The notes beneath the pieces are model-generated. The model searched no databases and had not been told where the DNA came from. It saw only the letters and a program-made list of their open reading frames with translations. DNA of 64,000 nucleotides from Mesorhizobium sp. BR1-1-16 (GTDB lineage Bacteria > Pseudomonadota > Alphaproteobacteria > Rhizobiales > Kaistiaceae). Of this stretch, positions 34,107-42,266 are shown piece after piece (positions within the stretch are counted from its first letter, which is position 1; each line of letters begins with the position of its first letter). The DNA is taken from positions 1 through 64,000 of the forward strand of contig NZ_JAIUIE010000011.1 in the NCBI RefSeq assembly GCF_020165495.1, in the 5' to 3' direction. Made by a program: the position numbers and the translations under genes.

Positions 34107-35074
34107 CAGGACCCTCTCGACCAGCGCGAGAACAACGAGGTCGACAGCACGCGGCCGCCGCCTTCCTCGCGAAGCAGCAGTTCGCCCGATTCGAGCGTGC
34201 CCGGCAATCCTCTGAGCGCCTCGGCCGAAAGCTCGTGCACGGCCATGAATGAGGCGCGGATCGAATAGGCCGAGAGGCAGAGGAAGAGCGCGTCGTCGGC
34301 GAGGAGCTGCCGGCAAAGCCGCATCATTTCCGGTAGCTTCTCGAAGATGTCCCAGACCTCGCCATTCGGGCCGCGCCCGAATTTGGGCGGGTCGAGAATA
34401 ATGCCGTCATAGCGCGAGCCGCGCCGAACCTCGCGCTGCACGAACTTCATCGCGTCGTCGACGATCCAGCGCACCGGCAGGTCGGCGATGCCCGACATCG
34501 TCTGGTTCTCGCGCGCCCAGCCGATGGCCTTCTTGGAGGCGTCGACATGGGTGACTTCGGCGCCGGAAAGCGCCGCCACGAAGGATGCGATGCCTGTATA
34601 GCCAAAGAGATTCAATACCTTCGGCCGCCGCGTCGCCTGCTTGCAGAGACGGGCGAACCAGGCCCAGTGCATCTCCTGTTCCGGGAAGAAACCGACATGG
34701 CGGAAGGCTGTGAAGCGGCCGAGAAAGCGGATCTCATTGTCACCGGTTTCGCGCGGCAGCTTCCAGGCCATCGGCCAGGTTTCACCGATCGGCTTCTTGT
34801 AGCGCCAGCGTCCGTCCGAATCCTCGTCCTTGGCGCCGGTGAACACCGCATCGGCGTTATCCCATTCGGCCTCGGAAAGCCGCGGTGTCCACAGTGCCTG
34901 CTCTTCCGGCCGGACGATCCGGTAGCGGCCATAGCGCTCGAGCTTGCGGCCGTGGCCGCTGTCGATGAGCGCATAGTCAGGCCAGCCCTCCGTCTCCAGC
35001 ATCAAGGGCCAGCGCGCGGCGGGACGGCCGTCACTGCGCAATTCGGGCATCTCGGCGGGCGAAGGGTTCTGCAT
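34106..35074 (-). CDS. Class I SAM-dependent methyltransferase (RlmI/RlmK-like C-terminal domain)
   Basis: 322 aa. VLNLFGYTGIASFVAALSGAEVTHVDAS carries the SAM-binding motif I, DDAMKFV is motif II-like, and GIILDPPKFGRGPNGEVW the DPPKF catalytic loop of 23S rRNA m5C/m2G-type methyltransferases. The PUA domain of RlmI is missing and the N terminus differs, so the RNA target is uncertain. It is the first gene of the minus-strand operon with the TrmH-family gene and lspA. Confidence 0.88.
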   Translation of the reverse strand: MQNPSPAEMPELRSDGRPAARWPLMLETEGWPDYALIDSGHGRKLERYGRYRIVRPEEQALWTPRLSEAEWDNADAVFTGAKDEDSDGRWRYKKPIGETWPMAWKLPRETGDNEIRFLGRFTAFRHVGFFPEQEMHWAWFARLCKQATRRPKVLNLFGYTGIASFVAALSGAEVTHVDASKKAIGWARENQTMSGIADLPVRWIVDDAMKFVQREVRRGSRYDGIILDPPKFGRGPNGEVWDIFEKLPEMMRLCRQLLADDALFLCLSAYSIRASFMAVHELSAEALRGLPGTLESGELLLREEGGGRVLSTSLFSRWSRGS

Positions 35075-35308
35075 GGCGGGTTCATAGTCCGCGGCCGCGC
35101 GAAAGCCAACCTTCTTCCCGATTATGGCCTTCTTCCCGGTTCAACGAGCGTGACCGGCCCGAGCCTCGCGACTTGTCGTTGCCCTATTCGCCGTGCCACC
35201 GTAAAGCTCTGCTGACGGCGACCGATGGATCGCCTGCGATGGTTTCGCCGTTATCAAGCTAGAAGCAGTGCCGGCGTATTCAGGCCCTGCAGAGGGAAGG
35301 GTGCTCCC

Positions 35309-35986
35309 ATGGAAATGAACGGCGAATACCAGATCCCCGCGCGCCGCGAGGTGGTTTGGGCCGCGCTGAACGATCCTGCGGTTCTCAAGGCCTGCATTCC
35401 GGGCTGCGAAGCCCTGACGCGCACCGAAGACGGCCGGATGAACCTGACCGTCAGGACCCGGATCGGTCCCACCGAAGCGGTCTTCGCTGGTACCGTGACC
35501 TTCGCCGATGTTCTGGAGCCTGAACGCTGCACGATGCTGGGGGAAGCCGATGGCGGGCCCGCCGGCGCCGTCAAGGGCGCCGCCGATGTCCAGCTCGTCG
35601 TTGCGGGCGAGGGGACGATCCTGTCCTATGCCCTCAAGGCACAGGTTGGCTCCCAGTTGGCACAGCTCGGATCCCGGCTTATCGATACGTCCGCCAAAAC
35701 TATGGCCAACGCCTTTTTCGCGGCCTTCGCCGCGCGCCTTGGAGGAGAACTCACTGTGATCGCGCCGCCGCTCGCCACCCCCGGCCCCGACGAAGCCGCA
35801 GAAGACGAACTTGTCGACCGCATCGAGCACCGCGTCGACGACGAGGCGGAAAACGTCTCCGAGATCGCGGAGGAGGTCGAGCAGGAGCTCGAAGTCGCGG
35901 CAGGACGCGGCGTTCTCGGCGGACCTTATGTCTGGGGCCTCATCGCTCTGCTCGTGGTCATCGTGGCGCTCGCCATCATGCGCTGA
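35309..35986 (+). CDS. CoxG-like SRPBCC protein with a C-terminal membrane anchor
   Basis: 225 aa. The first 145 residues match the carbon monoxide dehydrogenase subunit G (CoxG) family, a START/SRPBCC fold: MNGEYQIPARREVVWAALNDPAVLKACIPGCE and GSRLIDTSAKTMANAFFAAF. A linker rich in Glu/Asp and Val follows, then one membrane helix (YVWGLIALLVVIVALAIM) at the end. CoxG-type proteins help recruit molybdenum hydroxylases to the membrane. No CO dehydrogenase genes are in the window, so this is an orphan member; its partner is unknown. ATG 35309 is selected over the frame start at 35225. Confidence 0.85.
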   Translation: MEMNGEYQIPARREVVWAALNDPAVLKACIPGCEALTRTEDGRMNLTVRTRIGPTEAVFAGTVTFADVLEPERCTMLGEADGGPAGAVKGAADVQLVVAGEGTILSYALKAQVGSQLAQLGSRLIDTSAKTMANAFFAAFAARLGGELTVIAPPLATPGPDEAAEDELVDRIEHRVDDEAENVSEIAEEVEQELEVAAGRGVLGGPYVWGLIALLVVIVALAIMR

Positions 35987-36111
35987 GCCGGTGCGACGCC
36001 CTTGGGATGTTGGGGCGCTGATCATCCGGTGGTGGCCGAACGGTGCCGGAAGCCCTATGTTGACCGGCAGTTTCCACTTTGCCGCTCAGCGCAGCGCCTG
36101 AAGAACCGTTC

Positions 36112-36363
36112 ATGATCGTCTGTTCCTGCAACTTCCTCTCCAAGGCCGACATTCTCGCGGCGGCGGAAATGCTCCAGCGCGAGCAGCCCGGCCGGCCGCT
36201 GACTCCGGCGCGGATCTATCGCGTGCTCCAGGTCCGCGCACAGTGCACCGTGTGCTTCGCGCTGGTCCGCCGGCTCGTGATGGAGTCGGGCCTTGCCGTT
36301 ACCTGCCCCGAGCCGCTTGGTTCCGGATCAGAGGACGAGCGCGATCCTGCGCTGTTCGCGTAG
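36112..36363 (+). CDS. bfd: Bacterioferritin-associated ferredoxin
   Basis: 83 aa. The BFD-like [2Fe-2S] domain has MIVCSCN at the start (Cys-x-Cys) and QCTVCFALVRRLV for the second Cys pair. Bfd delivers electrons to bacterioferritin to release iron. It lies 93 bp upstream of bfr on the same strand. The ATG is chosen at MIVCSC; the longer frame from 36079 adds a non-conserved leader. The C-terminal 20 residues are acidic and variable. Confidence 0.92.
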   Translation: MIVCSCNFLSKADILAAAEMLQREQPGRPLTPARIYRVLQVRAQCTVCFALVRRLVMESGLAVTCPEPLGSGSEDERDPALFA

Positions 36364-36427
36364 CGGCCTGCGCCGCCCGCCTGCCAGATTGACCATTTGA
36401 CCCCTGGCGCCGCGCGCCCTAGCTTCG

Positions 36428-36444
36428 TCTGGAATCATTCCAGA
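36428..36444. promoter_or_regulatory. Candidate Irr box (iron control element) in front of bfr
   Basis: A perfect 17-bp palindrome, TCTGGAAT-C-ATTCCAGA, lies 12 bp upstream of the bfr start and abuts the ribosome-binding site. It resembles the ICE motif bound by the haem-responsive Irr regulator of Rhizobiales (TTTAGAAnnnTTCTAAA-like), which represses bfr in iron shortage. Binding is inferred. Confidence 0.6.
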
Positions 36445-36456
36445 AGGAGAGCCGAC

Positions 36457-36942
36457 ATGAAGGGTGACGCGCGGGTCATCGAGCATCTTAACCGGGCGCT
36501 GCGGCTGGAGCTGACGGCGGTCAACCAGTACTGGCTCCATTACCGGTTGCTCGAGGACAAGGGTTTCATCAAGCTCGCCAAGAAGGAGCGCGCGGAATCC
36601 ATCGAGGAAATGCACCATGCCGACCGGCTGGTGGCCCGCATCATCTTCCTCGAGGGCTTCCCGAACATGCAGGTGCTCGATCCGCTCGAGATCGGGCAGA
36701 CGATCGAGGAGATCCTCGAGGCGGACCTGCGCGGCGAATACACGGCCCGCAACTACTACAAGGAAGCGCGCGACGGCTGCCACGAGGCGGGCGACTATGT
36801 CTCGATGAAGCTGTTCGAGGAGCTGATGATGGACGAGGAGGGGCATATCGACTTCCTCGAGACCCAGCTCGACCTCCTGCGCGAGATCGGCAAGGAACGC
36901 TACGCCCTGCTCAATGCGGCTCCAGCCGACGACGCCGAATAG
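36457..36942 (+). CDS. bfr: Bacterioferritin
   Basis: 161 aa, the normal Bfr subunit size. Di-iron ligands Glu18, Glu51, His54, Glu94, Glu127 and His130 are all present, and Met52 is the expected haem-b ligand. It forms 24-subunit iron-storage shells with ferroxidase activity. ATG 36457 has GAAGGAG upstream. It follows bfd and is followed by a clear terminator at 36971-36996; the palindrome at 36428-36444 suggests direct Irr control. Confidence 0.97.
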   Translation: MKGDARVIEHLNRALRLELTAVNQYWLHYRLLEDKGFIKLAKKERAESIEEMHHADRLVARIIFLEGFPNMQVLDPLEIGQTIEEILEADLRGEYTARNYYKEARDGCHEAGDYVSMKLFEELMMDEEGHIDFLETQLDLLREIGKERYALLNAAPADDAE

Positions 36943-36970
36943 GCTTCCCGACAGGATCGCGACAACATCG

Positions 36971-36996
36971 AACGGCCGCCTTCGCGCGGCCGTTTT
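36971..36996 (+). terminator. Rho-independent terminator after bfr
   Basis: Stem AACGGCCG/CGGCCGTT with an 8-nt loop and a final TTTT, 28 bp after the bfr stop codon. Confidence 0.75.
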
Positions 36997-37116
36997 CTGT
37001 GGCACCCTGCCTGTTCTTTGGGGTGGCCGCACACCATCCGATTGCTTGACGTGGCGCCGAGCCGCCGCCTAGTTTCGGCCGCCTGTCTCTCCTCATCCCG
37101 CAAGGATTCCGGTCTC

Positions 37117-38085
37117 ATGCCCAAGAAACTCATTCTCGACGTCGACACCGGAACCGACGATGCCGTCGCGATCATGCTCGCGGCGCTGCATCCCGAAATT
37201 GACCTCGTCGGCGTCACGACCGTGAACGGCAATGTCGAGGTCCAGTATTGCACGGACAATTCGCTGCGCGTTCTCGACCATATCGGCCGCTCCGACATCC
37301 GCGTCTACCAGGGCGCCGATCGCCCTCTGGTGCGGACGGGCCATCCGATCGCCAAGCGTTATGAGGATGGCGGCGAGAAATACCATGTCGAGCAGCTGCC
37401 GATCCCGGATGCGACGTCACGGAAGGCCGAGAAGACGGCCGTCGAGTTCCTGATCGAGACCTACCGCGCAGCGACGGATCCGATCGTGCTGATGCCGGTT
37501 GGGCCGCTCACCAATATCGCAGCGGCGCTGGCCGCCGATCCGGGCTTCGTCAAGCGCGTGCCGGAATTGATCATCATGGGCGGCGGCTATGCCTTCGGCA
37601 ATGTCACCGCGACCGCCGAATTCAACATCTGGGGTGATGCCGAGGCGGCGGCGCGTGTGATGAATTCGGGTTTCGAGAAGATCACGCTGGTGCCGCTCGA
37701 CGCGACGCATCAGGCGCTGATGACGATTGCCGATTGCGATCGTCTCGCCGCGCTCGGCACGCCGGCTGCGACCGCCACGGCGGAGATCGTTCGTTTCCGC
37801 ATCGATGTACACGACAAGTACCAGAAGATGGGCGAGGATGGCGGCGCGGCGCCGGTGCATGACGCTGTCTGCGTCGCCTATCTCGTCGATCGCGATATCC
37901 TCGCGACGCGTCCCTATTTTGTCGAGGTCGAGACGGCGAGCCCGCTGACGGTCGGCACGACGATCGTCGATACGCAGCGCCGCACGGGCTTTCCGGCGAA
38001 TGTCGACCTCGCGCTCACAGCCGATCCGCGCCGCTTCGTCGACATGCTGGCCGAGACCTTCGCAAAGCCGCATGGCGGCCGCTGA
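37117..38085 (+). CDS. Inosine-uridine preferring nucleoside hydrolase
   Basis: 322 aa. The Ca-binding DVDTGTDDAVAIMLAAL motif starts near residue 8, and the active-site segments VGPLTNIAAAL, IIMGGGYAFGNVTATAEFN and PVHDAVCVAYL are present. It hydrolyses ribonucleosides to base and ribose in the cytoplasm. ATG 37117 is preferred to the frame start at 37018. With guanine deaminase and the URC1/URC4 pair nearby it would feed free bases or ribosylurea-type products into salvage; a formal link is not proven. It converges on tadF-like genes with 5 bp between stops. Confidence 0.92.
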   Translation: MPKKLILDVDTGTDDAVAIMLAALHPEIDLVGVTTVNGNVEVQYCTDNSLRVLDHIGRSDIRVYQGADRPLVRTGHPIAKRYEDGGEKYHVEQLPIPDATSRKAEKTAVEFLIETYRAATDPIVLMPVGPLTNIAAALAADPGFVKRVPELIIMGGGYAFGNVTATAEFNIWGDAEAAARVMNSGFEKITLVPLDATHQALMTIADCDRLAALGTPAATATAEIVRFRIDVHDKYQKMGEDGGAAPVHDAVCVAYLVDRDILATRPYFVEVETASPLTVGTTIVDTQRRTGFPANVDLALTADPRRFVDMLAETFAKPHGGR

Positions 38086-38090
38086 CGGCC

Positions 38091-38684
38091 TTAGCAGGTC
38101 GGCCCGGTGATCGTCTTGCCGAGCCGGGGCTGCTGCAGGATGCTGTCGCTCATGTTGAAGGTGCCGGTCAGCACATAGCCGATCTTCGGCGTGAAGGCAT
38201 AGCTCGCATTGACCATCACCAGGAAGCCGTTGGCGACGGCCAGGTTGGCCGGCACGGCTGCCGCGCTGCCCTTGGCCGGGCAGGCGGCGCCGTTATACCC
38301 CCGTGCCCAGGCGACGGTAGGCTTCTTTTTCGCATCCATGGTGACGCCGATGACGGTCGCCTTCATCAGCGACGTCTCATAGGGCTCGAGGATCGATTGG
38401 CCGGCATTGAAGATGTCGGCGACGTTCGTCGCAGTGAGATTTTGGCTCGATTGCGCGACGAGGTCGGCCATGGCCGCCGTAGCGTGGTTGAGCTTGCGCT
38501 TGATGCTGACGGCGTCGTTGACCTCCACGCCGCCAACATAGAGCGTCAGCATCATTGGCAGGATCAGCGCGAATTCGAGCGCCGCGAGCCCGGATGTCGA
38601 TCTGAGGAAGCGCGACCGGACGGGGCCCGTCATGGCTGCGGTGAAGCGGCTGAAAAGGGCGATCTGCATCGGTCCTGTGCTCAC
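38091..38684 (-). CDS. TadE/TadF-like pseudopilin (tad locus)
   Basis: 197 aa. The N-terminal region RSTSGLAALEFALILPMMLTLYVGGVEV has the TadE-like prepilin motif (G-x-AALEFALILP) followed by a membrane helix. The remainder is a soluble domain with Cys residues near the end. Pseudopilins of this type are processed by TadV and support Flp pilus assembly. GTG 38684 overlaps the stop of the neighbouring TadE-like gene by 4 bp; ATG 38669 is an alternative. It is co-oriented with the next two genes but opposite to the main tad cluster. Confidence 0.82.
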   Translation of the reverse strand: MSTGPMQIALFSRFTAAMTGPVRSRFLRSTSGLAALEFALILPMMLTLYVGGVEVNDAVSIKRKLNHATAAMADLVAQSSQNLTATNVADIFNAGQSILEPYETSLMKATVIGVTMDAKKKPTVAWARGYNGAACPAKGSAAAVPANLAVANGFLVMVNASYAFTPKIGYVLTGTFNMSDSILQQPRLGKTITGPTC

Positions 38685-39229
38685 CAGTTGAAAGGTTCGT
38701 TGCGGAAGGCGACGACGGCGTTGAGCAGCTTCGTCTTGCCGTTCGATCCGGTGCCGAGGGTCGCCAGCCGGTTGAGCACGATCGGCCAGTCGTAATAGAC
38801 GCGCACGACGACGATGTCGGAACCATGGCCAGGGCTGTAGGCGAAATTGCTGTCGTCGAGCGATCCGTCCGCCTTCACCGGCGTGGCGAGAGCCATGGCG
38901 CCGAAGCTGGCGGCTGTGCGCACATCGACCTTGATCTTCGCGCAGTCGAACAAGCCGTTCGCCTCGGAGCAGACGCTGTCCCGAAAGGTGCTGATGCTGA
39001 AATTCTTCTGCTGCGCCTGGCCGGTGCGGATCAGGCGGGCGGCGCTATTGGTCGCCGTGTCGAGCGCGCTGTCGGCGAACATCATGATGCCGGTTTCCAG
39101 CATGCCCGCGACGAGGCCGAAGAACGGCAGCGCGATCAATGCGAACTCGACCGCAGCCGTGCCACGGGTGTTGCCCCAAAAACGGCGGCGCAAGCGGTCT
39201 GGCTGTGCCCCAGCGGTCAGAGCGGCCAT
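38681..39229 (-). CDS. TadE-like pseudopilin (tad locus)
   Basis: 182 aa. NTRGTAAVEFALIALPFFGLVAGMLETGIMMF is the TadE signature: Gly before the cleavage site, Glu at +5 and a hydrophobic helix. The C-terminal domain contains two Cys (SVCSEANGLFDCAK). It is probably an outer-membrane-directed minor pilin of the Flp pilus, processed by the prepilin peptidase encoded at 40819. The ATG at 39229 begins after a purine-poor stretch, so the ribosome-binding site is weak. Confidence 0.85.
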   Translation of the reverse strand: MAALTAGAQPDRLRRRFWGNTRGTAAVEFALIALPFFGLVAGMLETGIMMFADSALDTATNSAARLIRTGQAQQKNFSISTFRDSVCSEANGLFDCAKIKVDVRTAASFGAMALATPVKADGSLDDSNFAYSPGHGSDIVVVRVYYDWPIVLNRLATLGTGSNGKTKLLNAVVAFRNEPFNW

Positions 39230-39376
39230 GAACAGAAGCTCCCCAGCGAGCGCGCGCCATGCGCGCCCTTTGCCTCGCCTTGAGCTACCAGCGAGGCGTT
39301 GAGGAATGTTTGTCCGCTTTGTCGAAAATTCGGCCCGCTACGGCAAGGTGCTGTTAACCCTCCCCGTGCGGGTGGA

Positions 39377-39889
39377 TCAGTTCGGCTGGCCGGTGGCCCC
39401 CTGCACGATCGCATTGCGGCCGGCGAGTTGTGACTGTGCGTCGGCGAAGGCGCCATTGGTATCGCCGAGCGTCAGCACCGGCTGGCAATCCGGCGCACAG
39501 GAGAAGCTGCGACGGTCGGCGCCGGAATAGACGGTGACCATCTGATCGTCGGAGGCGGAAACGGTCAGCAACTCGTCGGCGATCGGCTCTCCGGCCTCGT
39601 CGAGCACAATGAGATTGGTCGTACCGAAGCTGCGGCCGGTGATGATCAGGGTCTGCCGATCCTGGATGGTCGCATCGGCGATGGCCGGATTGCCGACCAC
39701 GACCGTCGCGGCAGGGCGCGAGACGCGCATGACCTTGGCGCGGTCCATCTTGATCGCCAGCGCGTCGCTGGCATGCGCGATCCCGCTCGCCGCAGCCAAC
39801 GCCAGCGGGACACAGAGCACAAGCGCCGCGCAACGTGCGCGCGCCGTGAGGCGGCGCGGATGGGCGGCGGTGCACCGGTTCATCAGCAT
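39377..39889 (-). CDS. Pilus-assembly protein with CpaC N-terminal-like domain
   Basis: 170 aa from ATG 39889 (ATG 39883 also possible). A signal peptide (ARCAALVLCVPLALAAASGIAHA) precedes the short domain DALAIKMDRAKVMRVSRPAATVVVGNPAIADATIQDRQTLIITGRSFGTTNLIVLD, which matches the N0-like domain at the start of RcpA/CpaC secretins, here as a stand-alone protein. A Cys pair (SFSCAPDCQP) lies near the end. It may act as a periplasmic adaptor for the CpaC channel. It is transcribed away from flp. Confidence 0.8.
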   Translation of the reverse strand: MLMNRCTAAHPRRLTARARCAALVLCVPLALAAASGIAHASDALAIKMDRAKVMRVSRPAATVVVGNPAIADATIQDRQTLIITGRSFGTTNLIVLDEAGEPIADELLTVSASDDQMVTVYSGADRRSFSCAPDCQPVLTLGDTNGAFADAQSQLAGRNAIVQGATGQPN

Positions 39890-40507
39890 GGCTCGGGAAG
39901 TCCTCGTGTCGCGGCGCGGCGCGGCAGGCGCCCAGTCCTCGTCGGAAGCATGGCCGAGGATGGTGAATGAAGCCTTAAGCGACAGGCTCGACCGTGTGGC
40001 CGGCATCGAGAAAAAGGCGAGCGGCAGCGCCTTACACGCGCATACGCGCATGCGTTCATGACCGCCTGCAGGTGGACCAAACGGCGATGTTGCCGCGGCT
40101 GCCGGCGCCGTGGCTGGCCATGCCCACGCGTTAACGGGGAATTCCACCCTCCCGGCCGGCGCCGTGCCCCGAAACGGCGAACACGGTGCGTGCATTGGCG
40201 TCGCTCAGGCTGCCTCCGGGAAAGCGACTTCCGGGCATCCTGAATGCCGGGTTAAGGGGCATGATTAACAAGTCGACAACAAAAGAACAGCGATTTGAAA
40301 AAGCGATAAATTACAATTGTCTCCAGTTTCGCCGGGGAATTCTGGTTAATTTTCAGTAGAAAGATACGGGATTTACTCCAATTTGATTTAACTAAGGCTC
40401 AGGAGGTGCCTGTTAAGTTGATCCTCGTTGAGGGCCACGAACGAACACGCAGTGAGCCTCAGAAATTCAAGTTCAAATCGTCATCATCCAAGTATCGGGG
40501 AAATACC
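39890..40507. other. Divergent intergenic region of 618 bp upstream of flp
   Basis: It contains an A/T-richer block at about 40250-40400 that likely holds the flp promoter. TTAA motifs occur at 40252, 40265, 40346, 40388 and 40413, but no TTAA-N7-TTAA CtrA site is complete. An AGGAGG at 40401-40406 has no supported gene after it. No other gene is seen. Confidence 0.6.
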
Positions 40508-40699
40508 ATGAAGTCTCTCTTCGTCCGTTTCGTGAAGAACGAGTCCGGCGCCACCGCCATCGAATACGGCCTGATCGCCGCGCTGATGGGCGTTGCCATC
40601 ATCGCTGCCGTGGCAGCGCTGAGCCCCAAGCTCCTCACCGCTTTCACTGACATCGGCACGGGCCTGACCAACAATACTGCCAAGATGGCCGGCGGCTGA
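40508..40699 (+). CDS. flp: Flp family type IVb pilin
   Basis: 63 aa. The sequence NESGATAIEYGLIAALMGVAIIAA has the Flp prepilin site (cleavage after Gly, then ATAIEYGLI with the +5 Glu) and one long hydrophobic helix. It is the major subunit of the adhesive Tad/Flp pilus. Start ATG 40508 has GGGGAAA upstream. The gene stands first in the plus-strand tad cluster, before the prepilin peptidase. Longer frame starts upstream are not supported by homology. Confidence 0.95.
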   Translation: MKSLFVRFVKNESGATAIEYGLIAALMGVAIIAAVAALSPKLLTAFTDIGTGLTNNTAKMAGG

Positions 40700-40818
40700 C
40701 GCGGCGCTTCTTCAACACCAGGTCATCACGGCCGCGACAGGACCGTGATCCATTGCATCCCGCCATCGCGCGCCTTCAGGCCAGCGCGATGGCGAGATAC
40801 CATAACGGACGGCACATC

Positions 40819-41337
40819 ATGAGCGCGTTTCTCGAAACCTGCCTTTACTTCGCGTTTCCTGTAGCCGTGGTCGCTGCGGCGTTTTCAGATCTCGTCACAA
40901 TGACGATCCCAAACCGGCTTTCAGCCGCTCTCGCACTCATATTTCCGTTCGCCGCTCTGGCTGTCGGCATGCCCCTTGCGGTGTTTGGAATGCACATTGT
41001 CGCCGGTCTTCTCGTGCTCGGCGTTGGCATCATCATGTTTTCGCGCGGCTGGATTGGCGGCGGCGACGCCAAGCTTGCGGCGGCCATCGCGCTCTGGCTG
41101 GGATTTGACCAGCTTCTCGTTTTCTTCGTCTATGCGAGCCTTTTCGGCGGCATGCTGACGCTTGGAATTCTGGCCTTCCGCTCGCGCATGGTTCCCGCCT
41201 TTGCGCTGCGCCAGGAATGGCTGATGCGGCTGCACGACAGGGATGCCGGAGTGCCCTACGGCATCGCGATCGCTGCCGGTGCCATGATGATCTATGCCGA
41301 GACGCCGTTCATGGCGCTTTCGGGAAGCTTGATCTGA
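40819..41337 (+). CDS. tadV: A24 prepilin peptidase (TadV/CpaA)
   Basis: 172 aa integral membrane protease. The two catalytic aspartates are in AAAFSDLVTMTIPN and WIGGGDAKLAAAI; about four to six helices are visible. It removes the leader from Flp and the TadE-like pseudopilins. The start ATG 40819 is preferred over 40753. It follows flp by 119 bp and precedes cpaB by 116 bp, with a TTAACCAT element in that second gap. Confidence 0.93.
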   Translation: MSAFLETCLYFAFPVAVVAAAFSDLVTMTIPNRLSAALALIFPFAALAVGMPLAVFGMHIVAGLLVLGVGIIMFSRGWIGGGDAKLAAAIALWLGFDQLLVFFVYASLFGGMLTLGILAFRSRMVPAFALRQEWLMRLHDRDAGVPYGIAIAAGAMMIYAETPFMALSGSLI

Positions 41338-41355
41338 AGTCTCGGTAAGACTTTG

Positions 41356-41387
41356 TTAAGCAATAATTCTCACCTCTCGTTAACCAT
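41356..41387. promoter_or_regulatory. Candidate CtrA-type sites upstream of cpaB
   Basis: TTAA-N7-TTCT at 41356-41370 (6 of 8 consensus positions) and TTAACCAT at 41380-41387, both typical of CtrA-bound promoters in alphaproteobacteria. Pilus genes are CtrA-controlled in several relatives. They lie 66-98 bp before the cpaB start. Inference only. Confidence 0.4.
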
Positions 41388-41453
41388 AGATATACCACTT
41401 TCGGGCGAGATTGCGCCATCAACTGAACTACTCCCCTCAAAGGAAATCTCACC

Positions 41454-42266
41454 ATGAAGACGGCGCGTGTCGCAGTGATTGGCGTTGCCGTAGTGGCAGG
41501 CCTGGCGGCCGCTCTTCTGGCGAGGCAACTGCTCAACCGGCCCACTCCCGTCGCCACCGCTGCTGCGGCTCCAGTCATCGCCTCGGCCGATGTGCTGGTC
41601 GCGAGCCGGGATCTGCCGATGGGCACCGCTCTCGATGCATCCGCGTTCAGGTGGCAGAACTGGCCAAAGGACGGGGTGTCCGCCGGCTACGTCACGCGCG
41701 ACGTCAAGCCGGGCGCCGATACCGAGCTGACCGGCTCGATCGCGCGCACGAGCTTCGTGGCAGGCGAACCGATCAACGAGGCGAAGCTGATCCGTTCCGA
41801 CCGCGGCTTCATGTCGGCGATCCTGCCGGCCGGGCAAAGGGCCGTCGCCACCGCAATTTCGGCCGATACATCGGCGGGCGGCTTCATCCTGCCGAACGAT
41901 CGTGTCGACGTCATCATGACGCGAAAGCTCGACAACGGCGGCGGCGCGCAGGACCGCTTTACCACCGAGACGGTCCTTTCCAACGTCCGCGTGCTGGCGA
42001 TCGACCAGACGATTGGCGAGAAGGACGGCGAGAAGGTCGTGGTCGGCCAGACAGCGACCCTCGAACTCTCGTCCGAGCAGGCGCAGATCCTGACGGTGGC
42101 GCAGCAGATGAGCCAGAACCAGAAGCTGACGCTGGCCTTGCGCAGTCTCGCCGACGCGACGGCGACCGCCGATCCTGACGCGGTGCATCTTATCCAGAAT
42201 GGCGGTGGGCGCGGGGCCGTGCGCATCGTTCGCAACGGCGTCACCCAGCAGGTGGAAACCCGATGA
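41454..42266 (+). CDS. cpaB: Flp pilus assembly protein CpaB (RcpC)
   Basis: 270 aa. An N-terminal membrane segment (VAVIGVAVVAGLAAALLARQLL) precedes the SAF-like domain DVLVASRDLPMGTALDASAFRWQNWP, and the later part has the RVDVIMTRK and VLAIDQTIG segments of RcpC/CpaB. It stabilises the pilus channel in the periplasm and links to the secretin. The stop overlaps the cpaC start by 4 bp. The A/C-rich region before the ATG contains the candidate CtrA motifs. Confidence 0.93.
   Translation: MKTARVAVIGVAVVAGLAAALLARQLLNRPTPVATAAAAPVIASADVLVASRDLPMGTALDASAFRWQNWPKDGVSAGYVTRDVKPGADTELTGSIARTSFVAGEPINEAKLIRSDRGFMSAILPAGQRAVATAISADTSAGGFILPNDRVDVIMTRKLDNGGGAQDRFTTETVLSNVRVLAIDQTIGEKDGEKVVVGQTATLELSSEQAQILTVAQQMSQNQKLTLALRSLADATATADPDAVHLIQNGGGRGAVRIVRNGVTQQVETR

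Noticed and set aside
40252-40268. TTAA pair upstream of flp as a CtrA box
   Set aside because: The spacer is 9 bp rather than 7 and the flanks do not fit, so it is not claimed as a site.
40400-40440. Strong AGGAGG ribosome-binding-like sequence upstream of flp with a possible GTG start at 40406
   Set aside because: The spacing is too short for translation from 40406 and the upstream residues have no similarity to Flp leaders; ATG 40508 gives the canonical pilin.
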